Assembly (NCBI RefSeq): GCF_008704395.1
Contig: NZ_CP023695.1
Location: 6,262,001 to 6,326,000 of the forward strand
Source of the DNA: Streptomyces alboniger
GTDB taxonomy: Bacteria; Actinomycetota; Actinomycetes; Streptomycetales; Streptomycetaceae
Reading direction: 5' to 3'
DNA length: 64,000 nucleotides
Positions within the stretch are counted from its first letter, which is position 1, and each line of letters starts with the position of its first letter. The position numbers and the translations under genes were made by a program. Below the pieces are notes generated by a model. It saw nothing but the letters and a program-made list of their open reading frames with translations, had not been told where the DNA came from and did no database searches. This document shows, in pieces, positions 7,535-15,792 of this stretch.

Positions 7535-9178
7535 ATGACGTGGTGGAACTCCCTTGACCCGGCCGCGGTGACCGTTGACCCCGGTGGCCGAGCGACCGTA
7601 CGGCTTCGCATACGCAATACGGGAGACACGGTCGAGGAGTACAGGCTCGGGGTGGTCGGCACCCCGGCGGGCTGGTCCCGCGTCGAACCGGAGGTGCTGC
7701 GCCTCTACCCGGGCAGCGAGGGAACGGCCGAGATCTCCTTCGCGCCTCCCCGCTCGCCGGACTCGACCGCAGGGCCGACGCCGTTCGGCATCCGCGTCGA
7801 GCCCCGTGAGCACCCCGAGTCCCGCGATGTCGTCGAGGGCCAGGTCACCGTCGCGCCCTTCTCCGAGATACGGGCGGAACTCCTTCCGCCCACCATCGTC
7901 GGACGTTTCCGCGGCCGGGCCTCCGTCGCCGTGGACAACCTCGGCAACACCCCGCTCACCGCGTCGCTGATCGCCCGCGACGACACCGACCGGCTCACCT
8001 TCGACGTCCTGCCCACGAGCATCCAAGTCGCCCCCGGACGGGCGGCGTTCGCCCGCATGACAGTCCGTCCGCAGCAGGTGCGGTGGACGGGCCCCGCGCA
8101 GGCGCACCCCCTCACCGTCGCCGTGCGCCGCTCCGGCGACGAGACCGCGTACGAGCTGCCGGGCAGCTTCGACCAGCGTGCGGTCCTGCCACGCTGGCTC
8201 CTCGCGCTCGGCAGTGTCCTCGCGGCCCTCGCCATCGCGTTCGCGGTGTTCTGGTTCTCCTTCGCGCCCAAGCTGACGGGCTCCGCGCGGGAGAACCAGG
8301 CCGCCGCGGCCCCCGACACGGCCCCGCAGGGCGGCGAGAAGGACAAGCTCGGGGACGCCCCGCCGCCCCCGAAGGGGAAGAAGGTCGTCGACGCCTCGGA
8401 CCGCGGTGGCGGCGGGGCATCCGGCGGCGGAGGCGGCGAGGGCGGTTCGTCGGGCTCGTCCGGCGGCGGCAGCGGCGGCGGTGGGGGCGGCGCCGGCGGT
8501 GGCGGGGACGGTGGTGGGCGGGACGGCGGCGGAGGCGGCGGCGGTACGTCGAAGTCCGGTGGCGGCAGCGCCGCCCGCGTCAAGGCGGGGCCGCCGTGGA
8601 AGCGGGGCTACAAGCCCGACGTCGTCGTCGAATACGCCCAGCGCCGCCTCGCCGCCCTCGGCTCCAGGAACTCCTGCACGCTCGACGGCCGCTGGACGCC
8701 CGGCGTCATCGACGCCAACACCGAGGCCTCGCTGATCTGCTACCAGGAGGCGGTCATCCGGTCCGGCCGCAGCAGCGGCAACAACACCGCGCAGATCTTC
8801 GCCACCGACGACAAGGGCACCCTCGGCAGGGCCACCCTCACCTCCCTGTGGGCGCAGGGAATCCGCGCCGACGACGTCCGCTCCGGTGCCGACAACTGGG
8901 AGGTCGTGCAGCTGAAGGCGGCGTTCTGGTGGGCCTCGCAGGCCGGCATCAGCAACGACGACCTGAACCGCGACCGGGCGTACGCCGAGCACGGCGTCGC
9001 CTACTTCGAGAACGGCCGTACCCCGCCCACCACGGCCCGGTACGACAGCGGCACCGCCGGCCACATCAGGGAGTACCAGGGCGCCGTCGGCCTCCCGAGG
9101 ACGGGCGTCGCGGACAGCGCCACCCTGCGCGCGATGGTCGGCGGCAGTGTGAAGAACCCCGGCGTGGTGGGACGGTGA
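7535..9178 (+). CDS. single-pass membrane protein: beta-sandwich, TM, peptidoglycan-binding-like domain
   Basis: The 547-residue protein has no signal peptide. Residues 1-215 form a predicted beta-sandwich (IRNTGDTVEEYRLGVVG, VLRLYPGSEGTAEISF, ASVAVDNLGNTPL). One membrane segment follows at about 219-241 (WLLALGSVLAALAIAFAVFW), then a Gly/Ser/Pro linker of roughly 90 residues. The C-terminal part contains two motifs resembling peptidoglycan-binding repeats (VVVEYAQRRLAALG, HIREYQGAVGLPRTGVADSA). With the front in the cytoplasm the C-terminal domain would reach the wall. ATG 7535 is chosen because it aligns with the start of the downstream paralogue; GTG 7484 is possible. It is translationally coupled to the next gene. 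The position inside a CIS locus recalls CisA-like membrane partners of Streptomyces CIS, which is inference, not an identification. Confidence 0.8.
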   Translation: MTWWNSLDPAAVTVDPGGRATVRLRIRNTGDTVEEYRLGVVGTPAGWSRVEPEVLRLYPGSEGTAEISFAPPRSPDSTAGPTPFGIRVEPREHPESRDVVEGQVTVAPFSEIRAELLPPTIVGRFRGRASVAVDNLGNTPLTASLIARDDTDRLTFDVLPTSIQVAPGRAAFARMTVRPQQVRWTGPAQAHPLTVAVRRSGDETAYELPGSFDQRAVLPRWLLALGSVLAALAIAFAVFWFSFAPKLTGSARENQAAAAPDTAPQGGEKDKLGDAPPPPKGKKVVDASDRGGGGASGGGGGEGGSSGSSGGGSGGGGGGAGGGGDGGGRDGGGGGGGTSKSGGGSAARVKAGPPWKRGYKPDVVVEYAQRRLAALGSRNSCTLDGRWTPGVIDANTEASLICYQEAVIRSGRSSGNNTAQIFATDDKGTLGRATLTSLWAQGIRADDVRSGADNWEVVQLKAAFWWASQAGISNDDLNRDRAYAEHGVAYFENGRTPPTTARYDSGTAGHIREYQGAVGLPRTGVADSATLRAMVGGSVKNPGVVGR

Positions 9179-10566
9179 GCGAGATGTGGACGGCGCTGGA
9201 ACCCGACGCCACCAGCGTGGAGCCCGGCTCCACCGCGAGCGTGCGGCTGCGCGTGCGCAACACGGGCGACACCGTTGAGGAGTACCGCCTCCAGGTGGTC
9301 GGTGACGCGGCGGGCTGGGCCCGCGTCCAGCCCGACGTGCTGCGCCTGTACCCGGGTGCCGAGGCCACCGCCGAGGTCGAGCTGGCGCCGCCGCGGACCC
9401 CGGACGCGCAGGCGGGCCCGACGCCGTTCGGCGTCCGGGTACGGCCACGCGAGGCGCCGCACACCGGGGACGTCGTCGAGGGCCAGGTCACCGTGGGCCC
9501 GTTCACCGAACTCCGCACGGAATTAGTGCCGTTAGTCGTACGCGGCCGACTGCGCGCCAAGGCGTCGGTGGCCGTCGACAACCTCGGCAACCAGCAGCTG
9601 ACCGCCTCCTTCTCCGGCCGGGAGAACGGCGAGGAACTGCAGGTCGAGGCCGAGCCCGGCTCGGTCCAGGTCGCCCCGGGGCGCGCCGGGTTCGCCCGGC
9701 TGAACCTGAAGCCCGGCGCGGTGAGCTGGGTCGGCGGCACCCAGAAGCATCCGTTCACGGTCTCCGTGCTCCGGGCCGGGGTGCCCGATCCGGTGGAGCT
9801 GCGCGGCACCTACGTACAGCCGTCGGTGTTCCCGCGCTGGGTGATGGCGGTCTTCTCGGTCCTGGTCGCGCTGGGTGTGGCGGGCGCCGTGATGTGGTTC
9901 CAGCACAAGCCGGGCCTGGCCAGCCAAGCCCGGGAGAAGCCCGGCAAGCAGCAGCGACTCCCGCAGGGCGACGGCATGAAGCCGGCGCCGAGCCCCAAGC
10001 CCAGCGCCTCCGAGGAGGAGAAGAAGGCGGAGGAGCCCGCGCCGCCGGACGAGGACAAGGACGAGGCGCCGAAGTCCAGGCCGGGCGGCGGCGAGAAGAA
10101 GAAGGACGAGCCCGAGGGCCCCACGACGCACACGATTCGCAGTGCCGAGGGCAGCGGCTGGTACCTGGAGGTCAAGCAGGGGGAGGAGGCCGACGGTACG
10201 TACGTCGGCCAGAACCCTTCCCTCACGGACGAGTTCGGCGAGAACCAGGACTGGATCCTGCACCACTACCCCGAGTCCGACACGTACGCCCTGGAACCCG
10301 CGAGCGCCCCGGGCGCCGTCCTGGACCAGAAGGTCAACACCAACATCGCCCAGATCTTCCACGCGCCCCCGGAGAACATCGAGTCCGGCCGACTGCCGGA
10401 CAACCAGAAGTGGAAGCTGGAGAAGCGCGGCGACGGGCTGACGCGGATCGTGGCCGTCGGGTCCGGAGAGTGCCTCGTCGACATGCAGAACGACACGAGC
10501 GCGGTCACGTGGAAGTGCGACGACCGCAAGAGCATGGGCTGGACGATCTCCGACTGGCCGGAATAA
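9175..10566 (+). CDS. single-pass membrane protein: beta-sandwich, TM, ricin-like domain; two TTA codons
   Basis: The 463-residue protein starts at GTG 9175, overlapping the previous TGA; ATG 9184 is an alternative. Residues 1-215 are clearly homologous to the preceding protein (RNTGDTVEEYRL, LRLYPGAEATAEVEL, DVVEGQVTVGPFTELRTEL, ASVAVDNLGN). A membrane segment follows at about 219-243 (WVMAVFSVLVALGVAGAVMW), then a Lys/Glu/Pro-rich linker. The last 150 residues resemble a beta-trefoil ricin-type lectin (SGWYLEVKQ, YALEPASAPGAVLDQK, QKWKLEKRGDGLTRIV, GECLVDMQND). Codons 9523-9525 and 9532-9534 are both TTA, making translation dependent on the bldA tRNA. The gene pair looks like a tandem duplication whose outer domains were exchanged. 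Confidence 0.8.
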   Translation: MSEMWTALEPDATSVEPGSTASVRLRVRNTGDTVEEYRLQVVGDAAGWARVQPDVLRLYPGAEATAEVELAPPRTPDAQAGPTPFGVRVRPREAPHTGDVVEGQVTVGPFTELRTELVPLVVRGRLRAKASVAVDNLGNQQLTASFSGRENGEELQVEAEPGSVQVAPGRAGFARLNLKPGAVSWVGGTQKHPFTVSVLRAGVPDPVELRGTYVQPSVFPRWVMAVFSVLVALGVAGAVMWFQHKPGLASQAREKPGKQQRLPQGDGMKPAPSPKPSASEEEKKAEEPAPPDEDKDEAPKSRPGGGEKKKDEPEGPTTHTIRSAEGSGWYLEVKQGEEADGTYVGQNPSLTDEFGENQDWILHHYPESDTYALEPASAPGAVLDQKVNTNIAQIFHAPPENIESGRLPDNQKWKLEKRGDGLTRIVAVGSGECLVDMQNDTSAVTWKCDDRKSMGWTISDWPE

Positions 10567-10628
10567 GCCCTGGAACAAACCCTGGAACAAACCCCGGAGC
10601 GGCCTCGGAAGAGGCCCCGGAACAGAAC

Positions 10629-10670
10629 GTGGTGCGGTGGCGTGTCTCCCCCGACGCGCCACCGCACCAC
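10629..10670. terminator. strong bidirectional terminator hairpin
   Basis: An 18-base stem (10629-10646 with 10653-10670, one G-T wobble) encloses a six-base loop TCCCCC. It sits between the plus-strand lectin-like gene and the minus-strand ATPase gene, which converge here, and can serve both. A smaller GGCCTC-GGAA-GAGGCC hairpin lies just before it at 10601-10616. Confidence 0.85.
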
Positions 10671-10671
10671 C

Positions 10672-12735
10672 TCACTGCCAGGGCAGTGAGGTGCCCGGCT
10701 CAAGCCGGCCCATCTTGCGGTACTCGCGGCGCGCCCCGGCCCGTACGTCCGCGCCCGAGACCGGGCCGCCGCGCCCCGCCGCCAGATAGGCGGCGGTCAC
10801 CGCGGCCGACCGGATGCCGCCGCCCGCCAGCTCGAACTCCTTGGCGCACAGAGTGAGGTCGTCATCCAGGTCGGGTGCGCAGGGCGTACCGGCCAGGCAG
10901 GCCCGCCACAGCGCGACACGCTGCTCGACGTCGGGGAACGGGAAGTCGACCACGAGGTCCAGACGCCGCGTGAACGCGTCGTCGATGTTCGCGCGCAGAT
11001 TGGTGGTGAGCACGGCGATCCCGTCGAACGCCTCCAGGCGCTGGAGCAGATAGGCGCTCTCCAGGTTGGCGTACCGGTCGTGTGAGCTCTTGACCTCCGA
11101 GCGCTTGCCGAAGACGGCGTCGGCCTCGTCGAAGAGCAGCACGGAGTCCGTGCGGTCCGCCTCGACGAAGATCTTCTCCAGGTTCTTCTCGGTCTCGCCG
11201 ATGTACTTGTCGACCACCGCGGAGAGGTCCACGACGTAGAGGTCCAGGCCCAGTTCACCGGCCACCACCTCGGCCGACAGCGTCTTGCCGGTGCCGGAGT
11301 CCCCGGCGAACAGGGCGATCACCCCGCGCCCGCGCCCGCCCCCGGTCCGCAGCCGCCACTCGCCGAGCACCTTGTCGCGGTGCCGGGCCCGTTGCGTCAA
11401 CTCGCGGAGCATGCCGAGTGGTTCTTCGGGAAGTACGAGGTCCTCGAAGCCGACCTCGGGCCTGATCCGCCGGGCGTGCTTGTCCAGGAGCGGCGCGGAT
11501 TGCCGGCGTGCGCTGCCCTGGACGTGTGCGGCGGTCGGCGCGGTGCCGTCGAACGCGGCCAGGGCGGCGGTGGCCCGTGCGGCCCGGCGGATCTGCGCGG
11601 GACCGAGCCGGTAGGGGGCGACTGCCTCGCCGAGGTCGAATCCGAGGTCGAATCCGAGGTCGGAGCCGGGGGCGGAGTCGGGGCTCGGTGCGTCGGCGGG
11701 CGCGTGCCGGGCGAGTTCGGCACGCCACGCGCGGGGCGCGTCGATGCCGGCACGCGGCGGTGCGTCCAGCGCGAGCAGTCCCGCGTCGGGCGCCCACCCG
11801 GGGTCGTACGGCTCGCTCCCGATGAACACCACCGGCACGTCTCCCGTCGCCAGGGACCGCACCAGGGCGCCGGGATCGGGCGGGAGCGGCGCCACGACGA
11901 GCGCGGCCCCCCGCAGCCGTGCCTCGCGCACCAGCGCGACGGCGGTCCCGGCCTCCGAGCCCCCGGCCGGGGGCAGGTGGCGCAGCACCGGCAGCCCGGC
12001 GGCACGCAGCGCAGCGACCACCGGATCGGCGGCGGTCTCCTCCCTGCGCTCACGCAGATGGACGAGGACGGGCCGGGCGGCGGCGAGTTCCGCGAGGCGC
12101 GCGGCCAGCGGATCAGCCACTTCTGGATCGGCCCCTGGTGAATCCGTCGGCGACAACAACTCGACGGAAGGTCCGACGAGTTCGGGATCCAGCGCCTCGT
12201 CCCCGAGCAGCCACGCCACCACCCGCTCGGGCACCCGTAGCGCGCGCCCCGGCAGTGGCCTGTCCTCCTCGTCGAGGGTGAGGAGCCCCGCGGCCCGCAG
12301 CGGCGCACCGGGGTGGAAGCGGGCGCGGGCCGCCGGGTCGTGCGGCCCGGTGCCCGCGAGGTCGAGGGCCAGCGCGACCGTCGCCCTGCGCCGCCCCACG
12401 TCGTCGTTGAGGAAGCCGTACAGCGGCTCGAAACGGCGGTCCACATCGGGCGCGAGGGCGGCCAGCAGAATCTGCCGGTCCAGCGGCGCGAGGCCGAACA
12501 GCTCCGCCAACGCGCCCATCGAGCCGCCCGGTTCGCCCTCCAAGGGACGGGGCGCGGATGCCGGGGCCGGCGGGGAAGCCGTCGCCAGCCGCTGAGCGGT
12601 CTCGGGCGACACGTACAGGCCGCGCAGCGGATCCGCCGCCGTCGGGTCGTCGGACCCGCGCCGCTCGACCAGCTCCGCCACTCGCCCGCGTAGCTCGTCG
12701 AGCAGCGCGAGCACCCCTTCGGAGGGGGCGCTCAC
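10672..12735 (-). CDS. CIS AAA+ ATPase (Cis15/Pvc15 type)
   Basis: The 687-residue protein has a long N-terminal region followed by a single AAA+ domain. Walker A is GDSGTGKTLSAEVVAGELG, preceded by GVIALFA. Walker B is VLLFDEADAVFGKRSEV, and NLRANIDDAFTRRLDLVV carries sensor and arginine-finger residues. The position in a CIS cluster next to DUF4255 identifies it as the Pvc15-like ATPase thought to assist particle assembly or cargo loading. GTG 12735 overlaps the preceding TGA (GTGA). An inverted repeat, CTCACTGCC-AG-GGCAGTGAG at 10671-10690, spans the 3' end of the gene and may add to termination. Confidence 0.92.
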   Translation of the reverse strand: MSAPSEGVLALLDELRGRVAELVERRGSDDPTAADPLRGLYVSPETAQRLATASPPAPASAPRPLEGEPGGSMGALAELFGLAPLDRQILLAALAPDVDRRFEPLYGFLNDDVGRRRATVALALDLAGTGPHDPAARARFHPGAPLRAAGLLTLDEEDRPLPGRALRVPERVVAWLLGDEALDPELVGPSVELLSPTDSPGADPEVADPLAARLAELAAARPVLVHLRERREETAADPVVAALRAAGLPVLRHLPPAGGSEAGTAVALVREARLRGAALVVAPLPPDPGALVRSLATGDVPVVFIGSEPYDPGWAPDAGLLALDAPPRAGIDAPRAWRAELARHAPADAPSPDSAPGSDLGFDLGFDLGEAVAPYRLGPAQIRRAARATAALAAFDGTAPTAAHVQGSARRQSAPLLDKHARRIRPEVGFEDLVLPEEPLGMLRELTQRARHRDKVLGEWRLRTGGGRGRGVIALFAGDSGTGKTLSAEVVAGELGLDLYVVDLSAVVDKYIGETEKNLEKIFVEADRTDSVLLFDEADAVFGKRSEVKSSHDRYANLESAYLLQRLEAFDGIAVLTTNLRANIDDAFTRRLDLVVDFPFPDVEQRVALWRACLAGTPCAPDLDDDLTLCAKEFELAGGGIRSAAVTAAYLAAGRGGPVSGADVRAGARREYRKMGRLEPGTSLPWQ

Positions 12736-13355
12736 CGCGTACTCTCCGGCCTGATCCGCAGCGGCCGGGGCCGTGAGTCGCCCGGCTCGCCGTCGATGCC
12801 GCGCACGACGACGGCACCCTCGGTGACCGGCGGCGCCACGTCGTACGCGGGCGACACCGGGAACGGCACGATGACCACCACGTCCAGCGACGGCTTCAGC
12901 TCACCGCCGAGCGCCGACCAGATGTCCGCGATGGAGCGGGACTCGGGAGGCACCGCGACGCCGAGCGGCAGCGGCGCACCCAGCGCGGTGAGGGCCGCGG
13001 GGAGCCGGTCCGGCGGGAGCAGTTCGTGGGCGAGCAGGGTGCCGAGGGCCGCCGAGAGGAGCCGGTGCTCGTCCTCGGGGCGGTTGGTCCAGGCGGTGAG
13101 CAGGTAAGAGAGCCGGAACCAGCGCGGCGGCTGCCGCCTGCGCAGCACCCTGCCGTCCGGCCCGCGCTCGGCGTATGCTCCGCGCTCGCGCCGGGCGACG
13201 TCCTCGCGGATGTCGTAGAGGTATGAATTGAGGGTGGGCGCGTTGCGGCGCGCGGCCCAGTCCCGGGTCGGCGCCTCGAAGACGACGTCGCCGGTTCCTT
13301 CGGGAAGCGCTCCGCGCAGCAACTGCCGCAGCGCCTCGTCCACTTCGTGGATCAC
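12732..13355 (-). CDS. DUF4255 tail terminator protein (Cis16/Pvc16 type)
   Basis: This 207-residue protein belongs to DUF4255, the Pvc16 N-terminal family that caps and terminates sheath and tube polymerisation. The chosen start is GTG 13355, giving VIHEVDEALRQLLRGALPEG, the canonical family N-terminus. The longer frame to 13439 would overlap the regulator gene. Family features include the segment APTLNSYLYDIREDVARRE and RQPPRWFRLSYLLTAWTNRP followed by EDEHRLLS. It is translationally coupled to the ATPase gene and probably shares its transcript, beginning with the LuxR gene 46 bases upstream. Confidence 0.88.
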   Translation of the reverse strand: MIHEVDEALRQLLRGALPEGTGDVVFEAPTRDWAARRNAPTLNSYLYDIREDVARRERGAYAERGPDGRVLRRRQPPRWFRLSYLLTAWTNRPEDEHRLLSAALGTLLAHELLPPDRLPAALTALGAPLPLGVAVPPESRSIADIWSALGGELKPSLDVVVIVPFPVSPAYDVAPPVTEGAVVVRGIDGEPGDSRPRPLRIRPESTR

Positions 13356-13401
13356 GTCGAAGCCCCCGGCCCGAGGGGTCGGAGGCGGTGGATCGACGGC
13401 A

Positions 13402-14085
13402 TCAGATGTATCCCTCCCGCAGCGCGTACGCGACGGCATGCGCGCGGTTCTGCAGCTGTAGGCGCGTCATCAGCGCGTGCAGCACGTTCTTGACGGTCCG
13501 CTCGGAGTAGGCGAGCTTCTCCGAGATCTGTTTGGTGTCCAGGCCCTCCGCGATCAGCCGCACCACGTCCACCTCGCGGGGCGCCATGCCCAGCGTCGGT
13601 ACGAGCGCGCCGCCGGACGGCGAGGAGTCGAGCGCCGAGAGCCGCAGCCGCCCCAGCTGGGTCATGAGCCGGTTGATGAGGTCGGGCGGCAGCTCCCCCT
13701 CGCCCCGCGCCGCGCTGTGCACGGCCCGCAGCAGTTTCTGCGGGGTCGCCTGGTGCCGCCAGAGGATGGCCCGTACGCCGCATTCGACGACCGCGAGCAG
13801 CTCCGGCTCACGCAGTTCCCTCGCGATCAGTACGACGCGCTGCTCGGCGGCTCTGGCGAGACGGCGCAGCTCCGTGCCCGCGAGGTCGTCGAGCCGGTCG
13901 ACGAGCATGACGGCGACCCGCTCCGGTGCGGGCGCCGCTTCGTGCGGGGTCCGAGGCGTCTGTGAGATGTCCCCGGCGCGGTCCACCAGCTCGACGCTGG
14001 GCTGGTGCTGGAGGTGACTGATCACCCCGGCCCGGCTGAGGGGGTCGGTGGCGTGCACGGCCACCGATATGCGTGTATCCGACAC
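13402..14085 (-). CDS. LuxR/NarL-type transcriptional regulator in CIS locus
   Basis: The 227-residue protein has a receiver-like N-terminus and a C-terminal LuxR helix-turn-helix at about residues 160-225 (APREVDVVRLIAEGLDTKQI, SEKLAYSERTVKNVLHALMT). The receiver-like part contains VAVMLVDRLDDL where a phosphoacceptor would sit. It lacks the clean acidic pocket of standard response regulators, and no sensor kinase is adjacent, so it may act without phosphorylation. GTG 14085 has AGGGAA upstream. It heads the minus-strand run into DUF4255 and the ATPase, so it probably controls CIS expression, but its targets are not visible. Confidence 0.82.
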   Translation of the reverse strand: MSDTRISVAVHATDPLSRAGVISHLQHQPSVELVDRAGDISQTPRTPHEAAPAPERVAVMLVDRLDDLAGTELRRLARAAEQRVVLIARELREPELLAVVECGVRAILWRHQATPQKLLRAVHSAARGEGELPPDLINRLMTQLGRLRLSALDSSPSGGALVPTLGMAPREVDVVRLIAEGLDTKQISEKLAYSERTVKNVLHALMTRLQLQNRAHAVAYALREGYI

Positions 14086-14178
14086 TGGTGTTCCCTGTCT
14101 TCCCCCGAATAGCGACGGGCACAGGGTGACCGGGGTCGATCAATAAACGATTGCCGATGGATCAACGCGGATGTCTAC

Positions 14179-14232
14179 GGACGTGAGTGGGCGTGAGTGG
14201 ACGACGTGAGCGGACGTGAGTGAACGTTAGTG
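14179..14232. repeat. degenerate ACGTGAGTGG tandem repeat upstream of LuxR gene
   Basis: Five imperfect copies of a roughly 10-base CGTGAGTG unit lie between the flavodoxin gene's 3' end and the LuxR-type regulator's promoter region. They could be iterated binding sites or simple slippage products; nothing here decides between them. Confidence 0.55.
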
Positions 14233-14233
14233 G

Positions 14234-14836
14234 TCACGAGGCCGGGGGCGGGTACGGGGCCCCGCTCAGCAGCCGCGCGAGGTGCACGGTGTTCGCCGCG
14301 AGGGCCCGGGTGGTGTCGGCGACGGCGTCGGGGGTCTTGTCCAGATCCTGGTAGTCGGTGCCCTGCTGGGCCTCGCCCACCCAGTAGGTCACGGCTCCCG
14401 GCGCGAGGCTGAAGCCGATGTCGTTGAGCCCCTGGAAGACATCGGCGCTCACCTTGTGCGCGCCGTCCTCGTTGCCCACGACCGCCACGGCCGCCACCTT
14501 GCCGTGGATCAGGGGGCGGCCCTGGTCGTCGGTCTCGGACTCGGCGTTCAGCCGCTCCATGACGCGCTGGCAGATGCTCGAAGGGTGACCGAGCCAGATC
14601 GGCGTGGCCAGGAGCAGGATGTCGGCCGCGAGGACCTTCTCGCGCAGCGCGGGCCAGGCGTCCCCGTCGCCCAGGTCGGTGGAGATGCCGGACTTCACGT
14701 CGTGGTCGGCGACCCGCACCGACTCCACGCTCACCTCCAGCTTCTCCAGTTCGGCCAGCACCTGGCCGGCCAGCAGCTCACTGCTGGAAGGGGACGGCGA
14801 GGGGGAGAGGGTGCAGACGAGTGCCAGGGCGCGCAC
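14234..14836 (-). CDS. flavodoxin-family NAD(P)H:FMN oxidoreductase
   Basis: The 200-residue protein has a flavodoxin-like fold of the NADPH-dependent FMN reductase type. The beta-strand/phosphate-loop region RALALVCTLSPSPSPSSSEL is followed by ADILLLATPIWLGHPSSICQ, the flavin-contacting loop, and VAAVAVVGNEDGAH. GTG 14836 has AAGGAG six bases upstream. It probably reduces small electron acceptors or quinones with FMN in the cytoplasm; the substrate is unknown. It is on the same strand as the CIS genes but separated by 148 bases, so a functional link is not implied. Confidence 0.8.
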   Translation of the reverse strand: MRALALVCTLSPSPSPSSSELLAGQVLAELEKLEVSVESVRVADHDVKSGISTDLGDGDAWPALREKVLAADILLLATPIWLGHPSSICQRVMERLNAESETDDQGRPLIHGKVAAVAVVGNEDGAHKVSADVFQGLNDIGFSLAPGAVTYWVGEAQQGTDYQDLDKTPDAVADTTRALAANTVHLARLLSGAPYPPPAS

Positions 14837-14972
14837 GGGGACTCCTTCATCAGACGGATACGGTGGGAGGCCTCCAGTTACCTGATCGTCGCGTACGAAA
14901 CATCACCGCGCACGCCGGCGACGGCATCCGCGCGGCCCGGGTCCGCGCGCCGCGCCGTCCCGCCCCCGCCGG

Positions 14973-15386
14973 CTACTGCACGGCGGCCCGCACGAGGACC
15001 TGCTCCGTCTCGGAGGGGAAGAACCCGCTGATCCCCAGCATCAGACGGAGCGCCGTGGCCACGCGCGGGGGCAGCGGCCGGGGCAGGCCCGCCGGGGCGA
15101 AGACCACCCCGGACGGTTCGACCCGCACCGCGTCCAGTTCGTGCTGGGCGCGCTGCGCCTCGCCGTTGTTGATGTGCAGGAGGGCACGCCGCACGCCGAC
15201 CGACGCGTGCTCCGAGACGTCCAGCAGAGCGGCGATACCGGTCGCGGTGGGATCCGGGTCCTGCCGGGGGGCGGCTGTCGTGGAGCCCGCCGCCGCGCAC
15301 TCCACCGCGGCCTCCCGCAGGTGGGTGCTCGCCTTGTCCAGGATCTTGACGATCGCACACAACCGTCCTGTGTCGAACGACGCCAT
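14973..15386 (-). CDS. small helical protein of unknown function
   Basis: The 137-residue protein begins MASFDTGRLCAIVKILDKAS at ATG 15386, with an excellent GAGGAG ribosome site eight bases upstream. This rules out the much longer frame in the same register. It is predicted mostly helical, with Ala-rich stretches and a conserved-looking core (HASVGVRRALLHINNGEAQR and LPRPLPPRVATALRLMLGIS). It ends near FFPSETEQVLVRAAVQ. No enzyme motif, membrane segment or DNA-binding motif was recognised. It is divergent from the RNA-repair operon, 406 bases away. Confidence 0.65.
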   Translation of the reverse strand: MASFDTGRLCAIVKILDKASTHLREAAVECAAAGSTTAAPRQDPDPTATGIAALLDVSEHASVGVRRALLHINNGEAQRAQHELDAVRVEPSGVVFAPAGLPRPLPPRVATALRLMLGISGFFPSETEQVLVRAAVQ

Positions 15387-15792
15387 ACGATCACTCCTCT
15401 GCGATGCCGCGCGTACGAGCACGCGCTCGAGTAGGACTGCCAACAGGCGTATCACCGGCGTGCGCGCCGACCGAACCCCTCCGAGGGAGCGCACACGGCG
15501 CGCAGAGAGGAAAAGCAGCCGGCACATCCGCCCGGCCTTCCGCCGGGGGGCGCACGCCGGGCGGCGGCCGCACCCGGTCCTCGCGCGACACCTCCCCACC
15601 GCCCTGACGAGGGAAAATTCCCGGGTACGCCCGCGGAGGGCGCGGTACGTTGAGGGTGCGCGCCGGGGATGGGGCGCCGCGCGGGCGGGTGACCGTGGCG
15701 CGGCGCGCGTACGGCCGCGAGCCCGACGAGGGGCCGCGGTCATGTCTCCGGGGCGTACTTCCACCCAGCCCCCGTTTCGAGGCCAACCCACC
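15387..15792. other. divergent intergenic region before the RNA-repair operon
   Basis: No supported gene lies in these 406 bases. The region holds an inverted repeat GGGAA-AA-TTCCC at 15611-15622, one of the few AT-containing spots, about 170 bases upstream of hen1. It may mark a regulator site or promoter. An in-frame ATG at 15742 could extend Hen1 by 17 residues but does not match the usual start of the family. Confidence 0.4.

Noticed and set aside
8083..9174. N-terminal extension of the ricin-like membrane protein frame
   Set aside because: It overlaps the preceding gene in another frame and translates to Arg-rich junk; the GTGA overlap at 9175 and paralogue alignment give the real start.
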